Shown: positions 25,379-34,727, counted from the stretch's first letter. The stretch: DNA of 64,000 bases from Peptoniphilus asaccharolyticus DSM 20463 (GCF_900176115.1 NZ_FWWR01000017.1:62001-126000), one strand, 5' to 3'. Program-made: numbers and translations. The notes: generated by a model not told the origin, from the letters alone.

Positions 25379-26524
25379 GTGCTAAAATTAAATAATAAAA
25401 TATTTAAGCTGCTACTTATCTATGTAATTTTTAGCATGGTTATTATCTCGAGTGCTGTTTATGCTAAGACCTTGAGGATTGATCTTAGAGGAATGGGTCG
25501 AAGTTTGGATGACGTGGCAGGTAGGGAGCTTATTATTTGGAAGGTTGATGAGAGGATTTTGTCTTCGGATCAGAGGCAGGCCCTAGTTGAGAGTTTAAAT
25601 GATAGACCGGATGACAGTTTGACTTATGATAAGATGAAACTCAAATCTAATAGTGAGGGCTTTCTGGATTATGATTTTGACAAGGGAACCTATTACGCCA
25701 GGGTGCTTTCCTCTAATAGCAAGATAGATATTTATCCTTTCTCTTTTGTGGCAAAAGCAGATGATGAGCAGATTATATATCCCAAGGGGCACCATGAAAC
25801 TCCACCAGGAGAGGTGAAACTCTTTAAGATTTCTTCGGATGAGAAACCCTTGCAAGGAGCAGTATTTAGACTTTATAGGATTGTGAATGGCAAAGAGGTC
25901 CTTGAGAAGAGAGATGGTTTGTCAGAGTTTGTGACTGATGCTGATGGTGAGATAAGAATAGATAATCTTCTCATGGGTGAGTATATTTTCGAGGAGATTG
26001 AGGCTCCCAAAGGATATAGAATCAAGGAAAAGAAAACTTTTTTTCAGATTAATCAGTCATCTACCACCAATGTTCGCATTGTAAATTACAAGGAGAACGA
26101 AGGGGGAAAGGTCTTTAGAAAAGTTTCTTCTAAGACTAAGCTGCCTATCGAGGGTGTGAAGTTTGTAATTACAAATAGATCATCCGGATACGATAAGAGG
26201 ATTAAGAAGGATGGCAAGGATTTGGTGTTGACTTCTGATAAGGATGGTTATTTTAAGGTGGACAATCTGCCTTTTGGAACCTATTATCTATTTGAGATTA
26301 AGCCGGCGGCAGGATATTATCCTTTATCGTCTGAAAAGTCTTTTCAGATTGATGAGTTTTCTCTTGATAAGGTCTTATTTATAGAAAACGAGCACATAGA
26401 AATAAAAAAGCATAAAATTAAGAAAAGGATACCTAAGACTGGGGACATCAGTTTGATTTTGATGTCTGCTTTGGGCCTTATATGTTCTATAATGGGTGCA
26501 GTTTTGATTAAGGAAAATAAATAG
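25379..26524 (+). CDS. SpaA-like pilin subunit with LPXTG-type anchor
   Basis: 381 aa from GTG 25379 after AAGAGGG. A signal peptide (ending near VYA, about residue 29) is followed by an N-terminal domain. Two SpaA/Cna-B-like prealbumin domains come next, at about 145-240 and 245-325. Domain 1 has the E-box EEIEAPKGY and domain 2 a variant, YLFEIKPAAGYY; such E-box glutamates stabilise isopeptide bonds. The C terminus has IPKTG, a hydrophobic helix and KENK. Sortases encoded just downstream would polymerise and anchor it. Probably a minor or anchor pilin. Confidence 0.88.
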   Translation: MLKLNNKIFKLLLIYVIFSMVIISSAVYAKTLRIDLRGMGRSLDDVAGRELIIWKVDERILSSDQRQALVESLNDRPDDSLTYDKMKLKSNSEGFLDYDFDKGTYYARVLSSNSKIDIYPFSFVAKADDEQIIYPKGHHETPPGEVKLFKISSDEKPLQGAVFRLYRIVNGKEVLEKRDGLSEFVTDADGEIRIDNLLMGEYIFEEIEAPKGYRIKEKKTFFQINQSSTTNVRIVNYKENEGGKVFRKVSSKTKLPIEGVKFVITNRSSGYDKRIKKDGKDLVLTSDKDGYFKVDNLPFGTYYLFEIKPAAGYYPLSSEKSFQIDEFSLDKVLFIENEHIEIKKHKIKKRIPKTGDISLILMSALGLICSIMGAVLIKENK

Positions 26525-26553
26525 CACAGGATTTTAATCAAGTGAGATTTTGA

Positions 26554-26598
26554 AAAACCTCCTATTTTACTTTTGTAATCTTAGGAGGTTTTCTTTTG
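26554..26598 (+). terminator. Terminator between pilin and sortase genes
   Basis: AAAACCTCCTA (26554-26564) pairs with TAGGAGGTTTT (26582-26592) around a 17-base loop, followed by CTTTT. It may reduce read-through from pilin into the sortases. Confidence 0.72.
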
Positions 26599-26685
26599 CG
26601 GATTTTTCTTTGCTTGTTTTAGATTCTTTATATTTGGTAAAATGTCTTTGTTTGGACATAGTTTGTTTGTGTTTTTAGGAGGAGT

Positions 26686-27567
26686 ATGGTTAAGAAAAAG
26701 AATAAAAAAGACTGGCCTTTTAAAATAATTTTTATATTGGGATTTTTAATCCTCATGTATCCGACTGTCTCCAGGCTCTATTATAGGGTGGAGTCCTCGC
26801 AACAAGTTTCTACTTTTGATGAGGAAAAATATAAGCTCAGCGATGATGAAGTAAAAAAGAGGATAGATTTGGCTCAGGCTTTTAATGATTCTCTTATTAA
26901 TAATGTCTCTGAGGATCCTTATGCTAAAGAAAGGCACAACAAAGGCAGGGCTGAGTATGCGAGGATGCTTGAGATTCATGAGCAAATAGGACATATTCAG
27001 ATTCCGTCTATTGATGTCGACATTCCTATAAGGGCAGGTACTTCAGAGTCTGTTTTACAGACCTCGGCGGGACACTTGGAGGGGACGAGTTTACCCATTG
27101 GTGGAAATTCGACCCATACTGTAATAACTGCTCATTCCGGTTTGCCGACTGCGAAACTTTTTTCTGATCTGAAAAATGTTAAGCTTGGCGAGAGATTTTA
27201 TATTCACAACTTAAAGGAGACTATTGCTTATGAAGTAGATCAAATTTTGGTGGTTGATCCGAGCAATTTTTCTAATCTTTTGATTGTGCCTGGACATGAT
27301 TATGCGACTCTTTTGACCTGTACTCCTATTATGGTAAATTCTCACAGACTTTTGGTAAGAGGTCATAGGGTTGATTATGATAAGGCGATTGATGACGCCT
27401 TTATTTTGAGTAATGAAGACCACTTTAAGTATAAGTATTTATTTATGGGTGATATGGTATTTATTATTTTAATGCTACTTTTTATTTACAATTACAGAAG
27501 AAAGACTAAAAAATATAGATTTATCTTGAAGGAGTATGAGGATAAGAGGGGTGGCAGATATGACTAA
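26686..27567 (+). CDS. Class C sortase (pilus polymerase), first copy
   Basis: 293 aa with AGGAGG before ATG 26686. An N-terminal membrane segment (about 12-28) and a C-terminal one (about 245-265) mark class C. Catalytic residues are H150 (TAHSGLP), C212 (TLLTCTP) and R221 (SHRLLVRGHR). The lid region before the core has DPYAKERHNKG, with the DP motif typical of class C lids. It links pilins through lysine side chains. The next sortase gene starts before this one ends. Confidence 0.93.
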   Translation: MVKKKNKKDWPFKIIFILGFLILMYPTVSRLYYRVESSQQVSTFDEEKYKLSDDEVKKRIDLAQAFNDSLINNVSEDPYAKERHNKGRAEYARMLEIHEQIGHIQIPSIDVDIPIRAGTSESVLQTSAGHLEGTSLPIGGNSTHTVITAHSGLPTAKLFSDLKNVKLGERFYIHNLKETIAYEVDQILVVDPSNFSNLLIVPGHDYATLLTCTPIMVNSHRLLVRGHRVDYDKAIDDAFILSNEDHFKYKYLFMGDMVFIILMLLFIYNYRRKTKKYRFILKEYEDKRGGRYD

Positions 27568-28450
27568 TACAAGGAGAAAGAGGAGGGCTTGGCCTTTTGT
27601 TATTCTATTTGTTATAGGATTTGTCATCATGATGTATCCCATTGTATCTCAATACTATTACAGGATTGAAGCCAATAATCAAATAATGGATTTTACTCAA
27701 AATGCCAAAAATTTGAATGAGAATGAAATTTTAAGAAGAGTTGAGCTGGCTGATGCCTACAATTCGACACTAGATCCTTCTAAGCTAGCTGATCCATATA
27801 CTGAAAAAGAGAAGGAAGGTATTGCTGAATATGCTCGTATGCTGGAGGTAAAGGAGAAAATTGGATTTGTGGAGATTCCAAAAATCGACACAAATTTGCC
27901 CATCTATGCGGGAACTAGTTCTGAAATTTTAAATAAGGGTGTGGGTCATTTGGAAGGCACAAGTCTGCCCATAGGAGGACTCAATACACACGCGGTTCTA
28001 ACTGCCCATAGGGGACTTCCCTCTGCGCAACTATTTAGAGATTTGGACAAGCTAAAAAATGGTGATATCTTTTATATCCACAACATTCAGACGGTGCTAG
28101 CTTATGAAGTGGATCAGATAATGATTGTTGAGCCGTCAAATTTTGACCCTGTGCTTGTGAAGAAGGGACAGGATTATGCGACTCTTTTGACTTGTACGCC
28201 TTATATGATAAATTCTCATAGGCTTTTAGTAAGGGGTCATAGGGTTCCTTATGTGCCCCCTGTGAAGGAAGAATCTCATGCCCTTATTTCTCTTGGACTT
28301 GAATACAAGGATGCTTTGGCATTTACACTTCCTTTGTCGGTAATTTTATTTATACTTATGCTCTATTCTAGATTTGATTATAGAAAAGTCTACAAAAAGT
28401 ATAAGCGTGAGCTGAGAGATTGGGCTGATAAGGAGAGGAAAAATGAGTAG
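27560..28450 (+). CDS. Class C sortase (pilus polymerase), second copy
   Basis: 296 aa from ATG 27560, preceded by GAGGGG; the frame is open to 27536 without a better site. Catalytic H150 (TAHRGLP), C212 (TLLTCTP) and R221 (RLLVRGHR) fall at the same positions as in the first copy, to which it is clearly related. Lid motif LADPYTEKEKEG. N- and C-terminal membrane segments are present. It overlaps the first sortase by 8 bases and the third by 8, so the three are one operon. Confidence 0.93.
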   Translation: MTNTRRKRRAWPFVILFVIGFVIMMYPIVSQYYYRIEANNQIMDFTQNAKNLNENEILRRVELADAYNSTLDPSKLADPYTEKEKEGIAEYARMLEVKEKIGFVEIPKIDTNLPIYAGTSSEILNKGVGHLEGTSLPIGGLNTHAVLTAHRGLPSAQLFRDLDKLKNGDIFYIHNIQTVLAYEVDQIMIVEPSNFDPVLVKKGQDYATLLTCTPYMINSHRLLVRGHRVPYVPPVKEESHALISLGLEYKDALAFTLPLSVILFILMLYSRFDYRKVYKKYKRELRDWADKERKNE

Positions 28451-29267
28451 AAGAAGCAAGGTTATTCTCGGATATTTGCTTATTGTTTTGGGTATTTGCA
28501 TTCCGCTTTTTGGGTTTTTAAAGCTTTCAAAAAATATTGTTTTTACCAAGGGTAAGTTTGATAGCTTTATGAATAGCAATCTGGTTTATGATAGGAGTAT
28601 GGAGAAAAAGGTGGACGAATATAGCGACTCTTTGACAAAAGATGTTGTAATAGTAGACCCATTTGCCAATGATAACTATGCTTCCGACTATTCTTTCATG
28701 AAAAATAAGGACGACATCTTTGCCTATTTGAGCATACCCAAGATAGATTTGATGGAGCCAATATATTTGGATGCTTCTAAAAAACACCTTGCCATGGGTG
28801 TGGCTCATATTGAAGGGACTGATTTGCCGAGTGACAAGATTGGTAGACGGTCTATCATAGCTGGACACAGGGGCTACTATGAGGCTATCATGTTTTGGAA
28901 TTTAGGTAAATTATCTGAGGGAGACCTCATTTATATAAGTTGGCCCAATAAGACTCTCGAATACAAGGTGATAGGAAGTGAAATCATTGAACCTTAGGAG
29001 TGGGAAAAGTTAGATCCGGTCGAGGGCAAAAATATTTTGACGCTCTTGACTTGCGATCCCTTGACTCCACCGAGGAAAAATAGACTTCTTGTGAATTGTG
29101 ATTTACAAAAAAAAGAGGATGAGATTTCAAAAGATAAAATTAAAAAGGTTGTAGATGTGGCAGAGGGTGTAAAAACGACAAACTATATTATACTTGGAAT
29201 TACAATTCTGCTTATGTTAACTTTATTTCTTTTTATTTTTAAGCTGATTAAGTTTTTGAAAGATTAA
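28443..29267 (+). pseudogene. Class C sortase, third copy, interrupted by a stop codon
   Basis: The frame is a class C sortase throughout: N-terminal membrane segment, lid DPFANDNYASD, the histidine in IIAGHRGYYEA, the cysteine in LTLLTCDPLTPP, arginine in KNRLLVN and a C-terminal membrane helix. An in-frame TAG at 28995-28997 (codon 185, in IIEP*EWEKL) stops it about 19 codons before the catalytic Cys. A single base change such as TCG to TAG explains this. Without suppression the product is inactive. Confidence 0.9.
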
Positions 29268-29294
29268 GGGCGGTTGTATGACCGCTCTTTTTTC
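29267..29294 (+). terminator. Terminator of the sortase operon
   Basis: AGGGCGGT (29267-29274) pairs with ACCGCTCT (29281-29288) around TGTATG, then TTTTTT. One G-U pair. Confidence 0.88.
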
Positions 29295-29305
29295 TTGTGA
29301 TAATT

Positions 29306-30407
29306 TATCATAACAAGTGCAACATAAATAAACTCATAGCTAATCAGCTGTGTTAATATGTAAGTGACCAAACAAAACATATTAAAAGGAGTGATTAACT
29401 ATGAGCTATAACCATCTTACCATAGAAGAAAGATCTTGTATTTACCAATTTTTAAATTTAGGAATGAGTATAAGGAAAATTGCACAAGCACTTAAAAGGT
29501 CACCTAGTACAATATCTAGAGAAATTAAAAGAAATTCATCTAAGATAAAAGTTAGTAGGGGAAGTTACACTAAGTACTTTCCGATAAAGGCAAATGATAA
29601 ATATATTGATAGAAGAAAAGACTGCCATAGAAAAAGTAAATTTTCTAAAGATGTTATTGATTATTTAACTGTAAAGATTAACGAACATTGGTCCCCTGAA
29701 CAAATATCAAATAGAAACACAAATGAGATTCATGAATTACCATCTACATCAACGATATATAGAATGATACACGCCAAAAAGCTGCCAAAAACTAGTATGA
29801 AAAATTTGAGAAGAAAAGCTAAATTTAAAAGGCCAGCAGAAAAAAGAGGAAAATTCAATGATAAAGGTAGAACAATTAAGAAAAGACCTAAAGAGATATA
29901 CAGAAGGCAAGAATTAGGCCACTGGGAAGCAGATACAGTGGAATCAGGCAGATTAGATCATAAAAGGAAAAGTAGATGTTGTTTCGTAACTTTAGCAGAA
30001 AGAAAATCTAGATATTATATAGCAATCCTAGTTGAAAATAGAAAGTCGGAAAGCGTAACACCAGCAATAATAAATGCATTAAAAGATTATCCAAAAGAAT
30101 TAGTAAAAACAATAACCTTTGATAGAGGTAAAGAATTTTCAGAATTTGAGAAAATAGAAAAAGAATTAGGATGCAAAACTTATTTTTGTGATCCCTATTG
30201 TGCATGGCAAAAAGGTACAAATGAAAATAGTAACGGACTTTTGAGGGAGTTTTATCCTAAGGGTATGGATTTATCAGAAGTGAATATTGATGAATTAAAT
30301 TATAACTTAAGTTTAATGAATAATAGACCTAGAAAATGTATAAAATATAAAACACCTAAAGAAGAACTTTTTGGTCTCTTACCATAGGTGTTGCATTTGA
30401 TTTGACA
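29306..30407 (+). mobile_element. Intact IS30-family insertion sequence
   Basis: Inverted repeats of 19 bp (29306-29324 and 30389-30407; inner part GTGCAACA/TGTTGCAT, four mismatches) enclose one intact transposase. ATT flanks both ends (29303-29305 and 30408-30410), a 3-bp target duplication of the size IS30 elements make. The element is 1102 bp and lies between the sortase operon terminator and the SLH-protein gene, forming the right border of the pilus region. Confidence 0.92.
29401..30387 (+). CDS. IS30-family transposase
   Basis: 328 aa, full length. Helix-turn-helix at the N terminus (SIRKIAQALKRSPSTISREI), then the DDE core: LGHWEADTVES, TITFDRGKEF and the glutamate in QKGTNENSNGLLREF. 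AAAAGGAG precedes ATG 29401. It differs clearly from the decayed IS30 copy at 3330-4413, so the two arrived separately. Confidence 0.94.
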   Translation: MSYNHLTIEERSCIYQFLNLGMSIRKIAQALKRSPSTISREIKRNSSKIKVSRGSYTKYFPIKANDKYIDRRKDCHRKSKFSKDVIDYLTVKINEHWSPEQISNRNTNEIHELPSTSTIYRMIHAKKLPKTSMKNLRRKAKFKRPAEKRGKFNDKGRTIKKRPKEIYRRQELGHWEADTVESGRLDHKRKSRCCFVTLAERKSRYYIAILVENRKSESVTPAIINALKDYPKELVKTITFDRGKEFSEFEKIEKELGCKTYFCDPYCAWQKGTNENSNGLLREFYPKGMDLSEVNIDELNYNLSLMNNRPRKCIKYKTPKEELFGLLP

Positions 30408-30475
30408 ATTCGTCTTGTCAATAAAATGGTTGACATAGAACCAATTTTTTAAGGAATTAAATCCCTAGTTTACAG

Positions 30476-30494
30476 CCCCTAAAAGGGGATTTTT
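30476..30494 (+). terminator. Short hairpin with T run before the SLH gene
   Basis: CCCCT, AAA, AGGGG (30476-30488), then ATTTTTTA. Probably an old terminator left between the IS30 element and the SLH gene. Confidence 0.65.
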
Positions 30495-30565
30495 TATTAC
30501 ATAGAAAGTAGCTTATATTTTACTAAGGAGCTATTAAACGATATAATATGATAAAGAGGTGTTAT

Positions 30566-32086
30566 ATGAAAAAGATTTTAATTTTATTTTGTTTTATCTT
30601 GATGTTAAGTACGCCGGTATTTGCCAAAGATATATCAGCTGTTTTAGAACAGCCGGCAGTGGCAAAAGTAGTAGTGGGAGATGACTTAAATTATAAATTA
30701 AATATCGATATCCCAAAGGATGGCGTGACCTATAAGTCATTTGCAGTGACTTTATTGATGGATGAAAAGCTTAAAGTTACAGCAACAGCTTTAGAAGGTG
30801 TTGCTAAAAACGATAAAATTGTATTAAAGAGCACTGAAGTTCAAGGCAAACAAAATATAGTTTCTCTCTCAGTGAACGATATTAATGCTCTTGGGGGCGT
30901 AAGTAATTTTTCAGTATCAATAGCAACTAAAGTTAGAACTGGAGCTAAAGAAGGAGACTTCAACAACTCTGTAGTAGTGAGCTCAGTAAAAGATGACGGA
31001 AAAGAAAGTTCAAACCAAAAGGATTTAACTTCTAGCACTGTTGTCACAAATGCAAAGACACAGCTAAAGATTAATGAATTAAAGAATCAAGACGAAATAC
31101 TAACAGGAAAGACAAATCCTAAGGCGAAAGTCAGTGTTTTTGATGGAAATATGGAAATCAGCAATGCAGTAGCTGATGATAAAGGTGAATTTGAAATAAA
31201 AATTGCAAAACAAGAGCTTGGCAAGAAATTAAAAGTTATTTCTGTTTATGAATTCAATGGAAAATTGACTACAGATTCTGAAACTATAGTTGTAACAGAC
31301 TCTGAAGGTAAAAAGACAACAGTGGTCATAGATACAAAAGTATTAGAAGACTATGTTGAAATGGCAAACAAGATAGAGAAAAGCAGAGCTTCAGACGTTG
31401 ATAAAGCGAGATTAGAAGCTGCAGTAGCAAATGCAAAATATGTCTTAGTTATGTCAGATAGAAAAAATGTAGATGTTGAAGATGCTCTTATCAAACTAAA
31501 AAATGCCGTAAAATATATGAGAGTCCCATATATGAATGGATATTGGGATAAGACTTTTAAACCTAAAAAAGAGATGACTAGAGCGGAAGTAGCCCAAGTA
31601 TTGGCAAGAGTATATTTAAAGAAAGATCCAACGGGAAACTATGCAAGTTTTAGTGATGTAAAACAAAGTGTATGGTATGCAGATGCAATAGGATTTATGG
31701 AAGAAAAGGGATTTATGAAGGGCTACTATGATGGGACATTCAAACCTGAAAATTCAATTACAAGAGCGGAATTCGCTGCGGTAATTGCTAAGTTCAATCC
31801 GGGATTTACTGAAGAGAGATTTTCTTATACAGATGTGAAGAATGACAACTGGGCAAAAGATGCGATAGACTATGTAAGCTCTAAAGGGTATATGACTGGA
31901 AGAAGTTCAACTGTATTTGCTGCCAACTATCCAATCACAAGAGCAGAATGCGCCAAAGTATTGAATAAGATTTTAAATAGAAATGCCGACAAAGAATTTA
32001 TGGATAAGTATTCAAAAAATCCATTTAAAGATTTTGACAAAAACGACTGGGCATACTATGAAATTTTGGAAATTACAGGATATTAA
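30566..32086 (+). CDS. S-layer homology (SLH) domain surface protein
   Basis: 506 aa from ATG 30566, with AGAGGTG just upstream (the ATG at 30548 lacks a site). The signal peptide ends near PVFAKD (about residue 20). A cohesin-like or Ig-like strand region covers about 25-165, then a short Ig-like repeat (KAKVSVFDGN) and a helical segment about 255-320. Three SLH repeats close the protein, with YMNGYWDKTFKP, FMKGYYDGTFKPE and YMTGRSSTVFA, each followed by a TRAE motif. SLH domains bind pyruvylated wall polymers, so this is a non-covalently held surface protein. Confidence 0.9.
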   Translation: MKKILILFCFILMLSTPVFAKDISAVLEQPAVAKVVVGDDLNYKLNIDIPKDGVTYKSFAVTLLMDEKLKVTATALEGVAKNDKIVLKSTEVQGKQNIVSLSVNDINALGGVSNFSVSIATKVRTGAKEGDFNNSVVVSSVKDDGKESSNQKDLTSSTVVTNAKTQLKINELKNQDEILTGKTNPKAKVSVFDGNMEISNAVADDKGEFEIKIAKQELGKKLKVISVYEFNGKLTTDSETIVVTDSEGKKTTVVIDTKVLEDYVEMANKIEKSRASDVDKARLEAAVANAKYVLVMSDRKNVDVEDALIKLKNAVKYMRVPYMNGYWDKTFKPKKEMTRAEVAQVLARVYLKKDPTGNYASFSDVKQSVWYADAIGFMEEKGFMKGYYDGTFKPENSITRAEFAAVIAKFNPGFTEERFSYTDVKNDNWAKDAIDYVSSKGYMTGRSSTVFAANYPITRAECAKVLNKILNRNADKEFMDKYSKNPFKDFDKNDWAYYEILEITGY

Positions 32087-32131
32087 TAAAATCTTAATTA
32101 TAATTTAACATTAGCAATTAAATGTTTTGTG

Positions 32132-32143
32132 TATAATTATAAT
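32132..32143 (+). promoter_or_regulatory. Overlapping TATAAT boxes directly before the TVP38-type gene
   Basis: TATAAT at 32132-32137 and again at 32138-32143 lie immediately before ATG 32145, with no Shine-Dalgarno sequence. Transcription from the first would start at or within a base or two of the ATG, so the mRNA could be leaderless. The -35 region is poor. Confidence 0.45.
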
Positions 32144-32144
32144 T

Positions 32145-32804
32145 ATGAAAAATGAGAAAAATTTGGAAGAAGATAAATCTAAGAAAAATTGTAAAGTGAA
32201 TTTGAATTTAGAAAAGAATACAAAGTTAGATACTGTGTTCCACGTCATAACAGCTATAACTATGTTAGCTATGCTGCTTATGTTTTACAAAGGCTACAAA
32301 CTTGGGATATTTACATCACAAGAGAAGTTAGATAGTTTTATTGTAAGCCTTGGCTTTTGGGGGCCTCTATCTTTTGTAATAATTCAAATTGTCCAAGTTG
32401 TAATTCCTGTAATTCCGGGAGGTGTGACTTCGATAGCTGGAGTTTTTATATTCGGGCCGGTAAAAGGAACACTTTATAATTATGTTGGAATAGTTACTGG
32501 AAGTTATATAAACTATTTTCTGGCAAGGAAATATGGAGTTGCATTTGTAGAGAAATTGATAGGAAAGAAAAAATTACAGAGATATACTAAGTGGTTGCAC
32601 AAGGGGAATAAATTTGACAGATTTTTCTCTATTGCAATGGCAGTGCCAATATCCCCTGACGATATATTGTGCCTATTTGCAGGATTGGTAAATATGAAAC
32701 TTTCAAAGTTTACATTTGCAATTTTATTTTTAAAGCCATGGTCGCTGATTGCATATACTTTCGGTGGAGATTTTCTAATTAAGAAAATGTTGTTGAATTG
32801 GTAG
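32145..32804 (+). CDS. TVP38/TMEM64 (DedA-like, VTT domain) membrane protein
   Basis: 219 aa. After a charged cytosolic N terminus of about 30 residues come about five membrane segments. The VTT/SNARE-associated motif region is clear: IPVIPGGVTSIAGVFIFGPVKG (prolines and glycines of the first re-entrant loop, only the ends quoted as IPVIPG and FGPVKG) and AVPISPDDILCLFAGLVNM. The fold is shared with DedA lipid transporters or scramblases; substrate unknown. No ribosome site precedes the ATG. Ends in a strong terminator. Confidence 0.85.
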   Translation: MKNEKNLEEDKSKKNCKVNLNLEKNTKLDTVFHVITAITMLAMLLMFYKGYKLGIFTSQEKLDSFIVSLGFWGPLSFVIIQIVQVVIPVIPGGVTSIAGVFIFGPVKGTLYNYVGIVTGSYINYFLARKYGVAFVEKLIGKKKLQRYTKWLHKGNKFDRFFSIAMAVPISPDDILCLFAGLVNMKLSKFTFAILFLKPWSLIAYTFGGDFLIKKMLLNW

Positions 32805-32829
32805 GAGAGTTTAGGCTCTCCTATTTTTT
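32802..32829 (+). terminator. Terminator of the TVP38-type gene
   Basis: TAGGAGAG (32802-32809) and CTCTCCTA (32816-32823) with a six-base loop, then TTTTTT; the stem starts at the stop codon. Confidence 0.88.
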
Positions 32830-32939
32830 ATGGATTTTATATAAAATTAAAATAGTTTAAATTATTGGGTTAAAAAACTTTGCATAGGGTATAAAGTTTA
32901 CAGAATGAATTATAAGAAAATTTGAGGAGGAAATATATA

Positions 32940-33296
32940 ATGAGATTAACAGAAACAGTAAAAGCCGGAGATTGGAAAAACGAAAAACACGTACCTGTAC
33001 TTCACGTTGAAAGCACAGGAGAAGAATTAAAAATCCACGCAATTGTAGGGGAAGAAATTGAACATCCAAACACTTTAGAACACCACATTGGATGGATTAA
33101 AGTATTCTTCCAACCAGAAGGAGTGGCAGCTCCAATAGAAGTTGGTTCTTATGATTTCTCTGCGCATGGAGAAGCAGAACTTCTTTCTAAACCAGAAATC
33201 CACGCTGTTGTTAAAACAGATAAAAAGGGAACTGTATATGCACTAAGCTATTGCAATATCCACGGTCTTTGGGAAAGCACTGAAGAAGTTAAATAA
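32940..33296 (+). CDS. Superoxide reductase (desulfoferrodoxin-like, class II)
   Basis: 118 aa, ATG 32940 after GAGGAGG. It reduces superoxide to peroxide without making oxygen. The Fe(His)4Cys centre ligands are visible: EKHVP (about residues 15-19), HPNTLEHHIGW (about 41-51) and CNIHGLW near the C terminus. The N-terminal desulforedoxin Cys4 domain of class I enzymes is absent. Together with AhpC/AhpF further right, it suits an air-exposed anaerobe. Single-gene unit with its own terminator. Confidence 0.93.
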   Translation: MRLTETVKAGDWKNEKHVPVLHVESTGEELKIHAIVGEEIEHPNTLEHHIGWIKVFFQPEGVAAPIEVGSYDFSAHGEAELLSKPEIHAVVKTDKKGTVYALSYCNIHGLWESTEEVK

Positions 33297-33309
33297 GTTA
33301 TTTAACTAT

Positions 33310-33352
33310 AGAGGCGAGAGTATCTCGCCTTTGAGTATCTCGCCTTTTTTTA
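33310..33352 (+). terminator. Superoxide reductase terminator with duplicated 3' arm
   Basis: AGGCGAGA pairs with TCTCGCCT (33312-33330). The 15-mer GAGTATCTCGCCTTT is present twice in tandem (33318-33332 and 33333-33347), so the 5' arm can pair with either copy, the second being followed by the T run. Confidence 0.85.
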
Positions 33353-33526
33353 CGTTCAAAATTTGATATTAGTAAATAAATTTAATTTTATATATAGAAG
33401 AAGTGTGATAGAATTTCAATAAAAGATAGTAAAGTGGTAATTAGACAAATTTAAGCGCCTGAGTAAAATGCAAAAATATTTTGACTGATACTCTTTAAAA
33501 ATTCAAATTATAAATTAGGAGTTACT

Positions 33527-34720
33527 ATGGATGTAAAAATGGAAAATGTACATATCGCAGCGGAAAAATTAAGAGGTGTTGCAAGAAAAACTGCTCTTAT
33601 AGAATCAAGTCATTTTAAGGGAGTTTATTTAAAGACTGAGAATTTACAAGTTACAGGTTCGTTTAAACTTAGAGGAGCATATTACAAGATATCTACATTA
33701 AGTGAGGAGGAAAAGAAAAAAGGTGTTGTGGCTTGCTCTGCGGGCAATCATGCTCAAGGTGTGGCATTAGCTTGCAATAGATTGGGGATTCAAGCGACTA
33801 TATTCATGCCTGAAACTGCTCCAATTTCAAAGGTTGAGGCTACCAAGTCCTATGGAGCTGACGTTAGATTGGTCGGAAATGTCTATGATGATGCGTATGC
33901 AGCTGCAATAGAGTTTAATGAATCAGAAGGCAAAACTTTTATACATCCATTCAATGATGAAATCTTAATTGCCGGTCAAGGAACTGTGGCGCTTGAAATA
34001 TTTGAAGAGATAGAGGATATAGATGCGATTGTAGTTCCAATAGGTGGCGGAGGCTTGATTTCGGGGATAGCTTTTGTTGCAAAGAGTTTAAATCCAAATT
34101 GCAAAATATATGGTGTTGAGGCTGAATCTGCAAATGCAATGAAATTGTCTAAAGAGAATCATAAGTTGATGTGTGTTGAATCTGTATGCACTTTCGCTGA
34201 TGGGATAGCTGTTAAAAAACCGGGAGACATAACTTTTAAATTGGTGGAAGAGTATGTAGATGAAATCATAACTGTTTCTGAAGATGAAATAGCTGCAGGA
34301 GTTTTGGAACTTATGGAAAAGCAAAAATTGGTTTGTGAGGGTTCTGGAGCGATAGGCTATGCGGCGATAATGCACAATAAAATTCCTTATGAGAATAAAA
34401 AAGTGGCTGTAGTTTTATCCGGAGGAAATATTGATGTAAATATTTTATCTAAGGTTGTGAATAGAGGGCTACTTATGGGCGGTAGAAATGCCAAGTTTAA
34501 GTTGGTGTTGACGGACAAGCCTGGAAATCTTGCAAAGGTTGTAAATATAATAGGCAAGTTGGGAGCCAATATCATAGCTATTGAGCACAATGAGGGCGAA
34601 GAAAACATGGAGATAAATTGCAAGATAGTAAAATTTGTAATAGAGACTCGAAGTGCTGAACATATCAAAGAGATAAAGGACAGGATAAAGCAAGAGGGAA
34701 TAAAAATAATAAGTATGTAA
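33527..34720 (+). CDS. ilvA: Threonine ammonia-lyase with C-terminal ACT domain
   Basis: 397 aa, ATG 33527 after AGGAG. A PLP fold-type II enzyme that deaminates threonine to 2-oxobutanoate. The PLP lysine lies in TGSFKLRGAYYK (about residue 46), the phosphate-binding loop is GGGGLISG (about 174-181), and SGGNID is near the PLP ring. The C-terminal ACT-like domain (about 325-397; VLTDKPGNLAKVVNIIGKLG) suggests allosteric control. The length fits the single-ACT form often annotated tdcB/ilvA in clostridia; no isoleucine genes are nearby, so it may be catabolic. Confidence 0.92.
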   Translation: MDVKMENVHIAAEKLRGVARKTALIESSHFKGVYLKTENLQVTGSFKLRGAYYKISTLSEEEKKKGVVACSAGNHAQGVALACNRLGIQATIFMPETAPISKVEATKSYGADVRLVGNVYDDAYAAAIEFNESEGKTFIHPFNDEILIAGQGTVALEIFEEIEDIDAIVVPIGGGGLISGIAFVAKSLNPNCKIYGVEAESANAMKLSKENHKLMCVESVCTFADGIAVKKPGDITFKLVEEYVDEIITVSEDEIAAGVLELMEKQKLVCEGSGAIGYAAIMHNKIPYENKKVAVVLSGGNIDVNILSKVVNRGLLMGGRNAKFKLVLTDKPGNLAKVVNIIGKLGANIIAIEHNEGEENMEINCKIVKFVIETRSAEHIKEIKDRIKQEGIKIISM

Positions 34721-34727
34721 ATAAAGA

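Noticed and set aside
33310-33352. Start of a CRISPR-like repeat array
   Set aside because: Only two adjacent copies with no spacer; it is a duplicated terminator arm.
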